From positions 142,736,703 to 142,800,702 of the forward strand of contig OX454527.1 in assembly GCA_949715645.1 (NCBI GenBank): 64,000 bases of DNA. Direction: 5' to 3'. The notes beneath the pieces are model-generated. The model searched no databases and had not been told where the DNA came from. It saw only the letters and a list, made by a program, of their open reading frames with translations. Numbering within the stretch: the stretch's first letter is position 1; the number at the start of each line of letters is the position of its first letter. This document shows, in pieces, positions 44,438-55,247 of the stretch. The DNA comes from Portevinia maculata. Its lineage: Eukaryota > Arthropoda > Insecta > Diptera > Syrphidae. The position numbers and the translations under genes are program-made.

Positions 44438-45361
44438 GTAATGGTTCGCGGTCCAGCAAGAGTGTCTGTGGAGAGTAAGTCCTATCTTCTTATGGAAACT
44501 GTCGATTCCCCTTCTTAGACTCGGCTATAGAGCCAACGTCTAAACTCGCCAGCAGCAGAGCTGCTAAACTAGGCAAGCGAAGTTATGGGAGTGGGATAGG
44601 ATGTATTTTCTATCGCCCTTGAAGCGAACGCTCCTTCAGTGGACAAATAAAAGACACGTCTTTATCTTAGTGTGGTAACAAAAGTACAACTTTATTAATA
44701 ATTTGGGTTCCCTATTTATACATAAAATTATTGTAATTGATCCACATTCGATGAATCAATGTCCTCCCTTCGATATTCGATAACCGCAGCGTCATCATAT
44801 AATACGCGCGATCTACATAACTTCATAACCCTAGTATATTCCCGAGGGGCAATGTCCCCATATTCATTAAATTATTATTCGCAATTAAGCTTGGTCAGCG
44901 CACCAGTACTTTGAACTGTACTTCGCTCCCCTTTGTGTTGTACATGCATTCATGCATCCACAACATTTCAGGTCTCGGTAATGCGATCTCCAACTCATTG
45001 ATAAATGCCCAGTGCACTTGAAATACACTGTTCAAGGTTGCTAACCGGCTGCATCGTGCTGGGTGCTATATGATATGCTTCCCATAGCCGTGCATGCGGG
45101 GTTGGTTTGCATAGCAAGCAGTGCATGTATTGGCAATTGTTTGTTTCTTTTTTTCTTTTGTGAGAGTTGATCGTCCGAAGCGTGGTGGCTTGCGCCAGGC
45201 TAATCGAGTTACAATGTTTTAATGGGTCATGTTATTTTAATAGGTTGTTAAACGGTTTGAAGCTATGTAGTATCGTTAATGCGGTGATCGAATATTTAGG
45301 AAGTGAACGATTAAGAATAGAATGGGAATGTGGAGTAAAACGGACATTGGCATTCCTCACA
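44437..45361 (-). repeat. 5' LTR of G
   Basis: Same 925-bp length as the 3' LTR. Its last base forms the first base of the ATG of the leader ORF. Confidence 0.93.
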
Positions 45362-45434
45362 ATATACCCGTCATCCACTCTTGTTGCGTATTTAGCAATT
45401 GCGAAAACGACTCTAGCAATCTATTCGCGTCCAT
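45362..45434 (-). pseudogene. F gag, first codons right of the G insertion
   Basis: The ATG at 45434 begins MDANRLLESFSQLLNTQQ and runs into the duplicated ATAT at 45362-45365, after which element G follows. Its frame continues in phase at 36489. I choose this start because it is the first ATG after the primer site of F and no stop lies between. Confidence 0.8.
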
Positions 45435-45523
45435 TTCCTTACTGCGAGTAACAGACTAAACCGATATACACACTTTTATGCAAAAAAAAATCATGCAATA
45501 AAAAAAATAACCTCGTCACCAAT

Positions 45524-45852
45524 TGCTATGTCGGTATATAATTAATTATGTATTAGAAAGACTTCAGTGTATATAATATAAAAAGGAGGATTTCTGCCTG
45601 GTAGTACAATGGAACGTTACCGAGTCTGAGTGCTCTGGGATTTGGATTTCCTTTTATTATAAAAAAAAAAAAGTATATAATATAAACGGGATAACTTAAT
45701 GTTAATATGTAATGTGTATGACGCGGCGGTATGGTATCGACTGACTGCATCCTTGGTGATGGTCAGCTTAGCTAGCATTATCTCGTGTGCTCTTGATGGA
45801 TGTCATTGTTGTTGTGTGACGTTGGATATGTTGTGTGCCGTTGGATACTACA
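45524..45852 (-). repeat. 5' LTR of F with a retroposon insert
   Basis: 329 bp, equal to 225 bp of LTR plus a 90-bp insert and its 14-bp duplication. Two bases beyond its end the minus strand reads TGGTGACGAGG, a possible primer site that I cannot assign to a tRNA. Confidence 0.88.
45583..45672 (+). mobile_element. Short poly-A retroposon (SINE-like) in the F LTR
   Basis: 90 bp ending in about 12 A residues and flanked by the duplication GTATATAATATAAA (45569-45582 and 45673-45686). It is absent from the other LTR of F. The body contains CTGGTAGTACAATGG, which resembles a tRNA-type A box, and later GGATTTGGATTTCC, weakly like a B box. Probably a LINE-mobilised small RNA or SINE; the source is not identified. 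Confidence 0.7.
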
Positions 45853-45857
45853 AATGG

Positions 45858-47990
45858 AACGCTCGATTAAGGGTGATTACGAGCTAGTTGTGCGGGATCC
45901 GATGCCCAACTAAAACGCGAGAATAAAGAAATTAAAAGAAAACGAAGTGCCGCGTATGTACGCTATCCCGCTGGCTGCGTACGTATCACAACAAAAAAAA
46001 AACCCGAAATTATTCACGTGTACCGCAAAAAGATTTTATGGATAGTCCAATAAAAATAGAAATAATATAGTCACAGAAAAGGGGTAATAAAGAAAGACTT
46101 ACCTGGATCCTTCCCTCGATGTGCGCACATTGACGAAGATCCGGTGGCTAAATGCTTAAAAAAAACGATGGACGAACTATAAATTTTTATTTTTAGGGAC
46201 TCCACCCAAATAGTGGAACGATCCGTGGGATACGATCCGTTTGTGGGCAACACTTATACCGGTGAGAAAGAATGCGCGTACGACGGAAACCGTAAGTAGA
46301 TTTGAAAATTCGCGAGAGTTACACTACCCTGGAGACTTACATGCCGGGGTGTGATGAAGCAATATCGCGATGACGTACTTTAATTCGACTCAAGAGAGAT
46401 ACCTCCGAATGTTAAAATCCTGGAGATGTAAAGACTACGAGCCTTAATGCTCCTAACGGAATCGTAAAGTCTATCCGCGACGTTATGTACAGGGAATGAG
46501 CCTGAACCGTGCTATATATATGTATATATAAACCGAGTAATAATAAAAAGAAATTGCCGTAAGGGTCTTTAAGAGGTGTAAACCGTATAACGTAGTGAAT
46601 ATATATATAGAATAAGATAAAAAAAAACTCTAGCCGGGACGGATAATCCATGCCGGACCACTAAACTAAACACTGGACTGGAACTGCTGCTGGTGCTGCG
46701 TCTGGTGCGTGTAGATTCGTGCTGCTGCTGGTGCTGCGTCTGGTTGACCGCCGACGCGCCGAGTCTGCCGGTGTAGTGCGTGTGGTGCGCGCTTGGACGA
46801 CTCTGTCCACGCGGTCTGGAAAGCGTTGGGCTACCCGACGTGAAGTGAACGCTTATGCGGATGCTGGTTAGCGTGGTCGCTCGAACAAACTGAACGCTCT
46901 GCTGGTCTCTGTACTTCCAGAACTAAAGAAAATTCCCCATTAATCTCATGACGGTGGGATTGTTGCACTTCTGACTTACCCGAAGAGTTCTGGACCCCGA
47001 TTTGCGGAGGATTCCTCCTGTATTCCTCTCTTATTGCGAGGTAATTTCCGTGCGCAGGTGTCTCGTGGACGGGAGGCACTTTGCTCAACCTGCACGCATG
47101 TCGCACTCCGGGGAATCGCGATTCTGCTGTGCAGGAGCGCCTCACCCCGGGCTCCTGAAGCGTCGCCGTCGCCTTGCGAGCGTCGTAGCGTGGGTACGCA
47201 ATATAGCCGCTTCTGCTGACTAAAATATTCCCTCGCCTTTTCCCAACAGAAATATTCTCACCTGGGTAACGAGGATTTTAACTTCGTTCGGACTTCCGAA
47301 CGTAAATCCAGGAAAGCGGGTGGATGCTTTGCCTTTCCTTGGATTTTCTTTTTTTTCTTCTTTAGGTATCTTCCTTTAATGCCCTTTTCGCGCACACTTA
47401 GAACGTATTTTTTTTATTTATACTTCCACGACGGATCAAGTTGAAGGTTACATTTAAAAAGACTGTCGCCTTGCAATTTATTTGACTCAATACCCTCGTT
47501 CACAAAATGGAATCGTTCAGCCACTTCGAGGTGTGACTTAGGGCGGCGCTGCAAGTCGTTTTCCTTTGAGAATCGATTTCCTCTGGGAATCGATTTCCAT
47601 TGGGGATTAAATTGGTGTAAGTGCCAGTGGCATGGTTCGTTACACACCTTAAGGCTTTCCGAATTTACCGACGGAAACCGTCAAGGAACTCGTAAGCTGC
47701 CACTGCTTCAGGCGCCTGCCTCTCTGAGTCTCGTGCACGGGCTGAGCTGTCGGTTCTGACTTCCTAGTTTACCGTATCTCGTTTCGCTTATTTATGAAGT
47801 GCTGTTGTTGATTTCCTGCTTCTGTCATAAATTTCCTATTTTAAACCATAGGTGGTCGCTTGTAAATTGTATTATATTTGTTTCTTATAGGGGGCTTGGG
47901 ATAAAAATATGTGTGTTCCTCTAGGGGATAGGATGGGATAAGGGGTTTTGGCTTGCGGACTTTCCTCCGAAGCGGGATGGAGGAAGCTTT
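45858..47990. other. Host sequence right of F, noncoding, up to integrase of J
   Basis: No recognised protein. Repeated GCTGCTGCTGGTGCTGCGTC lies at about 46683-46745. Donor-like minus-strand sites (CAGGTAAGT near 46100, GGGTAAGTCAG near 46975, CAGGTGAGAA near 47255) are scattered in it. A possible LTR start TGTAACGAACC on the minus strand lies at 47644. It may be the 3' LTR or UTR of Gypsy J, but no second copy was found to prove this. Confidence 0.35.
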
Positions 47991-47997
47991 GATGCCT

Positions 47998-48846
47998 TCA
48001 TCTCCGGATATCCTTGGAGTGTACCAGCTTCAGGTCATTTCCTTGGTCATCTACCAACTGGTATAAGTTTCCTATTACTTGGCTAACTCTAGCCTTTATG
48101 AATTTCCGGTTAAGTTTTGCGCTAATACCTTTGGGGAAGCTACTAAGCGTATGGTTTCGCTGGTAGACCTCGTCTCCCACCTGGTATTTCGTCGGCTTGC
48201 ATCGAAGGTTGTACTGTTTCTCGTATAGGTCATGGGCTTTCTTGAAGGTGTTCTTGACCTGCGCGTGTAAGATATTCATGCGGTCGGACTTTGCCAAGAT
48301 TTCAATTTCCGAGTTATTTAACCCGCCATGCTGGCGAAGCAGATGGTAGTCGTTGCCGTGCTCAATCATGCGCTGACCAAAGACTGCTTCATAGGGCGAC
48401 ATTTTGGTGGCTGCGTGCACTGAGGACCTCAACGCCCTCCCTATGGGTGCAAGTTGAGTGTCCCAGGCCGAGTGGTCTGAGCCAATGTACTCTCGTATAG
48501 CGCTCAGGATGGAGAGGTTTACTCGTTCACTCGCGTTCGCCTGAGGAGCGTATGCTGCCGTCTTTATGTGCGTGATGCCGTGGTTACTTGTGAATTTAGC
48601 GAAATCCTTACTTGTGAACTGCTTTCCGTTGTCGGAGACCATTGTTTCCGGCACGCCGAAGATGAAAAAAACTTCGTCCCGGAGGAATTGGATCGCCGCC
48701 TCGGTCGTCGCTCTTCGTACGGCTTTTATAGTAGAAAACTGGTCTTTCGTTTCCTTCGTCGTCTAGCTGACTCAACACGGCCCCTATGCCTGTCGCACGA
48801 AACGATGAACTGTCGCCTGAAGTCCGGGTTGGCCAGGACGGGTGCG
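47998..48846 (-). pseudogene. J pol C-terminal part: RNase H start fused by deletion to integrase core
   Basis: RNase H begins with CAPVLANPDFRRQFIVSC and GTGIGAVLSQLDDEGNERPV-like sequence in two frames. At about 48728 it jumps into the integrase (AIQFLRDEVFFIFGVPET, then SDNGKQFTSKDF, YAPQANASERVN with the catalytic Glu, and HSAWDTQLAPIGRALRSSVH). The first catalytic Asp of the integrase is lost with the deleted segment. The C-terminal part (YQVGDEVYQRNHTLS, FIKARVSQVIGNLYQL) is open to the stop at 47998. Confidence 0.8.
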
Positions 48847-48850
48847 CATG

Positions 48851-50693
48851 TGAAACGTGGGCGAGCCCCACTCCTCGGCATAATCACGCCAGGCAGATAA
48901 GCGGGACCCGAAAAGTGAATTGTCGCTACGCCCCTGTGGAAAAAGAAAAAGAAAGAAAAAGCTGCGCACCGCAAGTTCCACATGAACGTATTCGATCCAC
49001 CCGCTCTAGATTCAGCAGCAAGTGGGACTGGGGTGAGCTTTGCCCCGACTCTGGACCCAAAAAGAATAAGCTGCGTGTGGGAAGCTGAGAGCAGTATAGC
49101 AGGCGGCATAAGCTCCACACAAAGGAGCTCTGTTCTGGTGTTAAGTCGAACCGAAAGAAGTAAAGAAGGTGCACTTGAGATTTCCAAGTCACGGTCGGAT
49201 TGATTAAAAAGAAAAAAAAAAATTCACGGCAAAAGAAACAGCCATCGACTCGGTGGTGTTATTGTTCGCGACGTGAATAAACTTGATAGAGAGTTAAGAA
49301 CTAGGTAATCGATCGGGATAAGATAGATATCGCAAATTGAAAAATTGAGAGTGAAATAAAAAAAAAAAAAATTAATTAATAGAAACAGATATCTACACAG
49401 GTTAATCCATAACGGTCCATCACCAGATCCGTAGATATAACGCCCAGGCAGGAACCGCTATAGCGTACCAGTCCGCTGAGTTAAAGCGGTACAACCAGAT
49501 TCACCGCAGCCTACGGTGAGGACGGCTAGGTCGGAAGAGTGTCTCGAGGACGAAGCTCCAATAGGACGCTTCACCAACCAACCAGAGACACCGATACGAG
49601 CCGAGGTCCTTACACCCCAGGGTGAGTACAGCTAAGGGGTGTTTTAAGCACGGAGGTAACCGGCATTATTCAAATTACCAGGGCAAACATCAACCCCAAG
49701 GTTACAAGGGCAAACGAAACGCCAGATAGGCCAAGATCAGGGGACATTAAAACGCAATACCACCAGTTATTAGAGCAGGCATCACTTTTCCTATATCGCG
49801 TAGTGTTTTAAGTTAAGTATACTATTAGTATTTATTTGTCGAAGTTAAGAGAATATTGCCCAATAATATTTGAATTTGCCCTAGCAGAAGAATTATTGAT
49901 TAGGTCGACGAGGAGAACGTGCAGCGCGCTGAACTCCCACTCCTGACGTCATCAGTGCAAAAAGGCACATAACAAATTTGAACTGGTAAGTTTTTTGGTT
50001 TTTTTCTATTATTTTGGCAACTTTTTCGTAGTCGTTTTTATAAATTCATTCTGCCTTCAGCGAAAAAAAAAAAAAAAAAAAAACAAATAGAGAAAGAAGT
50101 TTGTTCCTTCAGAACATGAACCTAGGATTAAGTACATAATAAGTAATATGAATTTGAATTTACACTTAAATAAATTTAAGTAAATGAAATGAAAGGAAGG
50201 ATGTTGCACTAATTGAAATTTGTGGTGGTGGAGGGGGGTTCAAAGAGAGAGAGGGATGCACGATTGGATTTGTTGACTTATTAGGTTCACAGACTTGGTA
50301 GCAGCGGCCGTTGATATAGGGGATTAGCAAACGAAGGCAGATTAAGCTAGTCATCGGATTGGCGATGCAGCCAGACAGAAGGGAGGGTAGAAGAGAGCGC
50401 AACCACCATCTCAAGTGCACTCCTTAGGAAGTTCTGCTGTACTGGACGAACGAACGAAAAGAAAGAAGGAAGCTAAAGAGAGCCGAATAGTTAAGGTATG
50501 TGAGTATTCGCCGCAGACGGCGATCGTGGAGAGTTATGGGAGATCAGCAAGAACCGCGGCCTAGCCTGAGCTTTAGCCGAGCCCCCGCGTGCAAGTCCCA
50601 GCTGCTCTCCAGTCCACTCCGGTAGGTAGATTGTTCCGCCGAATGATGATAGTTAGTTTAGCGTGATAATCGGCGGCGGACATCGACATAACA
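48851..50693 (-). mobile_element. LTR-like insertion (M), 1843 bp, no coding sequence
   Basis: It is flanked by CATG (48847-48850 and 50694-50697). On the minus strand it starts TGTTATGTCGATG and ends CCACGTTTCA, so it has TG...CA ends. No gag or pol is inside. A solo LTR of a Gypsy-type element with a long LTR is the best reading. It contains several A-runs, including one of about 21 at 50063-50083, and GC-rich tracts at 49440-49760. Confidence 0.65.
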
Positions 50694-50697
50694 CATG

Positions 50698-52040
50698 CTA
50701 GCATTTCCTTAATAGCTCGAAATGACTCAGTCGCTTTTTCGCCGAACTGGAACTTGCTGCCCTTCTTCAGCGTATCCGAGAGGTCTCCCGACAACGTCGA
50801 AAAATCTCGGACGAATCTGCGATACCATCCGGCCATGCCCAGAAATCTGCGTACTTGTCGTGCAGTCTGAGGGATCGGAAAATCTCGGATGGCTTTGACC
50901 TTATTAGGGTCTACTATGAAACCAAGGTACTTTAATTCTCGAAAACAAAACTTGGACTTTTCCAAGTTGATTATAAGTCCGGCTTCGCCTAACTTACGCG
51001 CTACTCCAGACAATAGCTCCAGGTGCTCCGTAAAGGTGCTTGAAATGATGAGCAGATCATCTAGGTAGACAAATACTTTACGCCTCCATTCCACGGGGAT
51101 GACTTGGTCCATCAGGCGGAATATGCGCTGCGGCGCGTAGTCGAACGGTAAATGAGGTCTTCTCCCGACTCTTTTCGTCCTGCGGAATCTGCCATAAAGC
51201 ATCCCTTAAATCTACGCTTGACATGAACTGAGTATCCGGCAGGCGAGCGAGTAGTCCTTCAATGTTTTGCAGCAGATACGCGTCCTTCTTGGTGACGCGA
51301 ATGAGATCGCGCACGTCCAAGCACATCTGGTGCTTGTCGCCTCTCCGTACTAGAACTACGGGAGAGCTCCACGCGCTTGGACTGATCTCAATCACATCCA
51401 TCGAGATCATGCGGTCCAGCTGCTCATAGAGGATTTCCTCTACCGCTGGGGAAACTGGGTAGTACCGCCTCTTAATAGGCTCGGCGTCTCCGGTATCTAT
51501 TATGTGAGTCATAAGGTGCGTTCGTCCTAAGCCTAGATTGGCATAAGACGGAAATTTCTGTAAAGTGTCGTTGAGGACCTTGTTTTCCTCGGGAGTAAGG
51601 GTGTGTGCGTGAGATAATATCTCCGCTTTAGGGATCGCGTCCCCGGTCATGTCGATGCCTACCTTGATGCTGCTGGCATCTACAGGATTGGATGGCGAAA
51701 TCGGTATGATACTCGGGGCTAGGTTGAACTTCTTCCAGAAGTCCACTCCTAAAATTAATTCTTGCGCAATGGAGGGTACCACGTATAGTGTTCGATCGGC
51801 ATATGAAATCCTTGAATGTAAGATTCCGACTATATTCTGCGCATGGCCATCGGCAGTGGTAACTACCGAGGAAAATGATATCTACGGGATGTGGTTGGCC
51901 TTCAGGTAATCCACTCTCGCTCTTCCTATTACGCTAATGCAGGCGCCTGTATCAAGGAGACCAGACCAGGATCGGTCGAGAAGGTTCACGACAGCGTACG
52001 GTCGCGGGTCTCCGTCTGTTCTTGGCGAAACCTGCAGGGT
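50698..52040 (-). pseudogene. J protease and reverse transcriptase, frame-broken
   Basis: Protease: LLDTGACISVIGRARVDYL at about 51970-51905, then a stop (about 51890) and ELILGVDFWKKFNLAPS. RT: IKRRYYPVSPAVEEILYEQL, AWSSPVVLVRRGDKHQMCLD, MSSVDLRDALWQIPQDE. A frame change with a short loss lies near 51150 at SFTV, then LPFDYAPQRIFRLMDQVIP and FVYLDDLLIISS (intact YLDD), FLGMAGWYRRFVRDFS and FRAIKEMLAC at the junction with M. Residues past this point in the same frame belong to M. Confidence 0.82.
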
Positions 52041-52071
52041 TATAGCTGCAATGGCGGCGATGGACTTTCGT

Positions 52072-53978
52072 TTAGGTCTTGTGGTGATAACAAGGTTTTG
52101 GGGAGACGCTGGAGCCAGAGATGAGAGTCTCGGCGGGAGCTGTCTCGGATTCCGGTTGACGTTCTGAAGTTTTATCCGACGTATCCCCGGTCGGATCGTC
52201 TCGTCTTTTAAGGATGGTAAATTTTTGTAAGTCAGGTTTCATTGCTCTATTGCCCGTCTGGGATTTTTCGAACTGCTCTCCCCGGTAGGAGGGTAGTTCG
52301 TCCTGGGGTTTTCCCGACATCGTAGGCAATTGGCTGTGAAGACATTTTCTAACCCGCATCTGAAGCAAAAGGGTTTCTGCGGCAGTTTCAGGCACTCGAA
52401 CATCGTATGTCCGGGCTCTCGACAAATCCAGCAGATCAGAGAGCTGCGGTCTCGTTGCCTGAAGGCTACAGCGTCCACGTTTGTTCCTGATGAAGCCGGA
52501 TCGTTAAGATCGTCTTCGCCCAGTTCACACACGTTCCTCCGTGCTGGAGCTCCCGTCGTGAACTTCGGCTTGCTCGCGGAATCGCTTCGTGTTTCGGTTA
52601 AAAATCGTTTGATGCTTCTGCATACGTAGACGAGTTCGGCCATGTCAGAGGTATTGAACGTAAGCAGGTACTGACCGATCTGACGTTTGACATTTCACTT
52701 GATAATTTCTATCAGGTCGCGGTTGGAAACTTCATCCTGGCGTGAAGCCGCAAGAACCCTCATAGTACTCGTCGAATTTCTCGTGATCGCCCTGGTGTCG
52801 TGACGATATCTGACGGAAAATGTCAAAGTCCGTCTCTAGACTTCGGTACTGCTCGAGTAGAGCGTGGCGTAGTGCTTCCCATGTGGCTTGAGGATTCTTC
52901 TTAAAAAACCAAAGTTTGGGCTGGCCTTTCACCAAGTGGTGGAAATTCAGCACTACGTCCGCCCATGATGCGTTACATGACTCACGTTGTCTGCCTACTT
53001 GTAGCAGAAAATCATCAATGGTTAGGTCTTCGTTTTCAAAATAGATATCCCATTTGGGCATGTTATGATATCTTGGGTACGAGCTTGCCTGCGACGGCCC
53101 TTGCGTCGCCTCTCGCCGGTCGGTCGTGGCGACGAATCGTCTAAGTTACAATTGCTGAGTTGCGCCAAGAAATTGTCGACGTTGGCACTTCTCGCCATGT
53201 GCACTGGGTACACTTGGGGGGTTACCTATCTGCGTTGCTCTCGGCGGAGAGCTCGAGCTCAAGATACTTTGGCCGCCTGGTGGCGTGCGCGGCCGCTGTC
53301 ACAATCGGTGGGTTTTGCTGAGACGCTGACCTGGGCGGTTCCATTCCTGCACCCGCTTGCGCGGTGCTAATGCCTCTAGGTCCATGGTGAAACATGGGAT
53401 TAGGTCCCATCACGGCTTCTTGCAAAATGACCGCCATGTCTTGCCGCATAACAGCTCGACTACGGTCTAGTAGTAGTATGCCGGAGTTCGTCGGCTCGCC
53501 TCAGTCCTACGGTTGCCGTAACGATTTGCTGTACGTAGTTCTCAAATTGAGCGCTGTCGTTAGCGTTTCCTACGCCGGAACCATCTGGTTCATAAGCACC
53601 CTCGGCTCCGGGATGTCTAGTGACTTCCGAAAACGGGACGCTCGCGGACGCGGGTTCATAACCCGAAGGTTGAATATCGTTTGGCTTGTCTGATTGTTCA
53701 AGAATGGGGAAGGGACCCAGTAACTCGGGAAGAGGTACGTGTTCTACTTCCCTGTCTGACCTTAAATTACTGGATGTCTGATGGCCCAAGGTATCCGAGG
53801 ATGCACCTGGGTTGTCGGGGATGTCGAGTCGAGGATGCCCCAGTTCGCTGCGCGGTCCCAAATGTTTAGGGATTGCTCCGCGGTTTGACAGGGTTCCTTC
53901 CCGTTCCAATCCTTTTGTAGGGCGGCGGACCGCTTTCTAAGCACTATCCGTCCGACCGTTGTTGGAAGGGTTCGACAT
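52072..53978 (-). pseudogene. J gag, several frames
   Basis: ATG at 53978 (MSNPSNNGRTDSA) followed by a stop after 13 codons; the Pro/Ser/Gly-rich N-terminal part goes on in other frames (53909-53222). The capsid-like part (53061-52732) has WADVVLNFHHLVKGQPKLWF and ATWEALRHALLEQYRSLETD. The nucleocapsid (52643-52239) has CWICREPGHTMFEC and CFRCGLENVFTANC, two CCHC-type knuckles, the second with Val/Asn replaced around the His. Many faults; clearly dead. Confidence 0.7.
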
Positions 53979-54253
53979 CCAACAAATTGTCAAATAAAAA
54001 ATAAAAAAAAAGGTCTGTATGCTCGCCGCGTTTATTACCTATGTACGATCCGCTGCGAGCCAAAAGGGAGTTTAATACTTAAACTTCTAAATTTGAATTC
54101 TTTAAGGGGATTTCGTCCCTGTGTTAGGAGCTGGGGTCCTTAGTTAGGGTGACCACCGTTCCTAATGTAAATTGGGTTATAGTTGACTTCGACTGGAAGT
54201 CAACGAGAATACAAATTCACAAATCGAAATAAAAAAAATTATAATATAATTGT
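53979..54253 (-). other. Probable 5' LTR/leader remnant of J
   Basis: Noncoding sequence upstream of the J gag start. A possible LTR end (ATTTGACA on the minus strand) lies near 53992. It is cut off on the right by element K. Confidence 0.35.
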
Positions 54254-54524
54254 GCTGTAAGAAAGAAAAATTCTATGAGCTACCTACTTTAGACACTGGT
54301 TTTAGATTATAGGCACTCAGTTTGATCTTGGTAAAAACACAACTTGTTTGCTTGGAGGTCGGTTCAAGACTCTCTTTGCCTCTTTCTTTATTCTTTCTTT
54401 CTTTTACTTATTCTATTATCACATATTATTGCATCAGTGTGGCCACTGGGCTTAATTACTACATTAACTACTACAATTGGGCTTAATCACTACATTAACT
54501 ACTACAATTCGGCCATTCTGACCA
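54254..54524 (-). repeat. Putative 3' LTR of K
   Basis: Minus strand begins TGTGGTCAGAATGG and contains two tandem 32-bp units (TTGTAGTAGTTAATGTAGT...). AATAAAGAAAGAGG may act as a poly-A signal. The end at 54254 is a guess from a CTTACA terminus; the second copy is outside the window. Confidence 0.4.
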
Positions 54525-54543
54525 CATAAGATCACCTGATCTT

Positions 54544-54774
54544 TTACAATTTATTGGACGTTTTATGTTTGGCACCTCGACTTCCGAACCACGGTCTCAT
54601 GTTACTGACTGCCCACACACCTTGATATGGTAACCGTGTTTGTTGAAAATTGTCCACATCTTTGATAACATACCTATCGTTTCGCAATACCTTTGTTATT
54701 TGATATGGTCCCTTAAACTTTGGTAACAACTTTTTTGATGTACCAGGATGTGAATCAAAGATTTTAACTAACAC
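54544..54774 (-). pseudogene. K integrase C-terminus (left of L)
   Basis: Encodes LVKIFDSHPGTSKKLLPKFK, GPYQITKVLRNDRYVIKD and RLPYQGVWAVSNMRPW, the SH3-like end of Gypsy integrases. It continues in phase with 61074 after removal of L. The stop is at 54544. Confidence 0.85.
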
Positions 54775-55068
54775 TGTCACAGTCAGCGAAAGTTGGCAGC
54801 ACCATTAACGACTAACAAACTTCGCCAACAGATGGACAAATCAATTATCTACAAGCCTGTTGCTGATTGGCCGACCTATAAATAATTGCAACTAGTGGAC
54901 CATGATTTGAGTTGAGTCTACGCATCATAAATCATCGGTTGGCAGCGGCAGCAATCATACAAATTTAAAACCAACGTTTTACAAAAGAGAACTATAAACG
55001 ATATAACTGAATAAACCTAATTGATTTGAATAAGTTGTTTTATTAGCAAAGTTCCAACAAAGTTTACA
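54775..55068 (+). repeat. 5' LTR of L
   Basis: TGTCACAGTCAGCG...AAGTTTACA. It has AATAAACC near 55010 as a likely poly-A signal. Confidence 0.95.
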
Positions 55069-55247
55069 AAGTTTTAAATTTTCCATGCGCCGCTGCCGAG
55101 TCTCATTGTCAAGTCTTTGATCGCAGCACACTTGTTTTTTGCCGTTATCGTCATCGTATTTGTATCAAGTGGTTGTTTTGTGTTAAAAAGACTTTGTGTA
55201 CTCATCTGCATGCATTTTTGTCATCACGTGTACAATTGATTGCCTTT

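Larger units (their letters stand above)
36494..45361 (-). mobile_element. mdg1/412-like Gypsy retrotransposon (G), structurally complete
   Basis: LTRs of 925 bp at 36494-37418 and 44437-45361 (one difference seen by eye, C/T near 37403/45346). Target duplication ATAT (36490-36493 and 45362-45365). The primer site next to the 5' LTR (minus-strand TGGCGACCGTGACA) matches tRNA-Arg, the primer of mdg1 and 412. Genes in order: a basic leader ORF, a small membrane ORF, gag, and pol by -1 frameshift. No env. All long frames are open. It is the youngest-looking Gypsy here and may be capable of moving. Confidence 0.93.
32265..45852 (-). mobile_element. mag-like Gypsy retrotransposon (F), split by element G
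   Basis: LTRs at 32265-32489 (3', 225 bp) and 45524-45852 (5', 225 bp plus a 104-bp retroposon insertion with its duplication). The target duplication is AATGG (32260-32264 and 45853-45857). A polypurine tract AAAAAAGGGGAGAAG (minus strand, 32490-32504) abuts the 3' LTR. Without the inserts the element is about 4.7 kb: gag, then protease, RT, RNase H and integrase, all on the minus strand. By eye the two LTRs differ at about five positions out of 225. Integrase and gag type (two Cys motifs) suggest the mag clade. Confidence 0.9.
47998..53978 (-). mobile_element. Osvaldo/Ulysses-like Gypsy retrotransposon (J), decayed, split by M
   Basis: Minus-strand order gag (53978-52072), protease (about 52030-51760), RT (51760-50698), insertion M (50693-48851), RNase H start (48846-48728) and integrase (48727-47998). 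The frame across M is restored when M and one CATG are removed. RNase H runs directly into the integrase core, so an internal deletion has removed about the rest of RNase H and the zinc site. Integrase motifs resemble Osvaldo. The LTRs are not delimited. Confidence 0.8.

Noticed and set aside
46831..47145. A 104-codon minus-strand frame
   Set aside because: No recognisable domain, and the complementary strand is also open; probably GC-driven chance.
31621..47644. A single 2.4-kb LTR of J interrupted by F
   Set aside because: The left end does not match the presumed LTR end of J near 53992, so the two cannot be shown to be the same LTR.
50573..50693. Residues following LAC in the J reverse transcriptase frame
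   Set aside because: They are read-through into insertion M; the frame proper continues at 48846.
53960..53992. Primer-binding site of J next to the gag ATG
   Set aside because: The sequence does not fit the 3' end of any tRNA in a sensible way.
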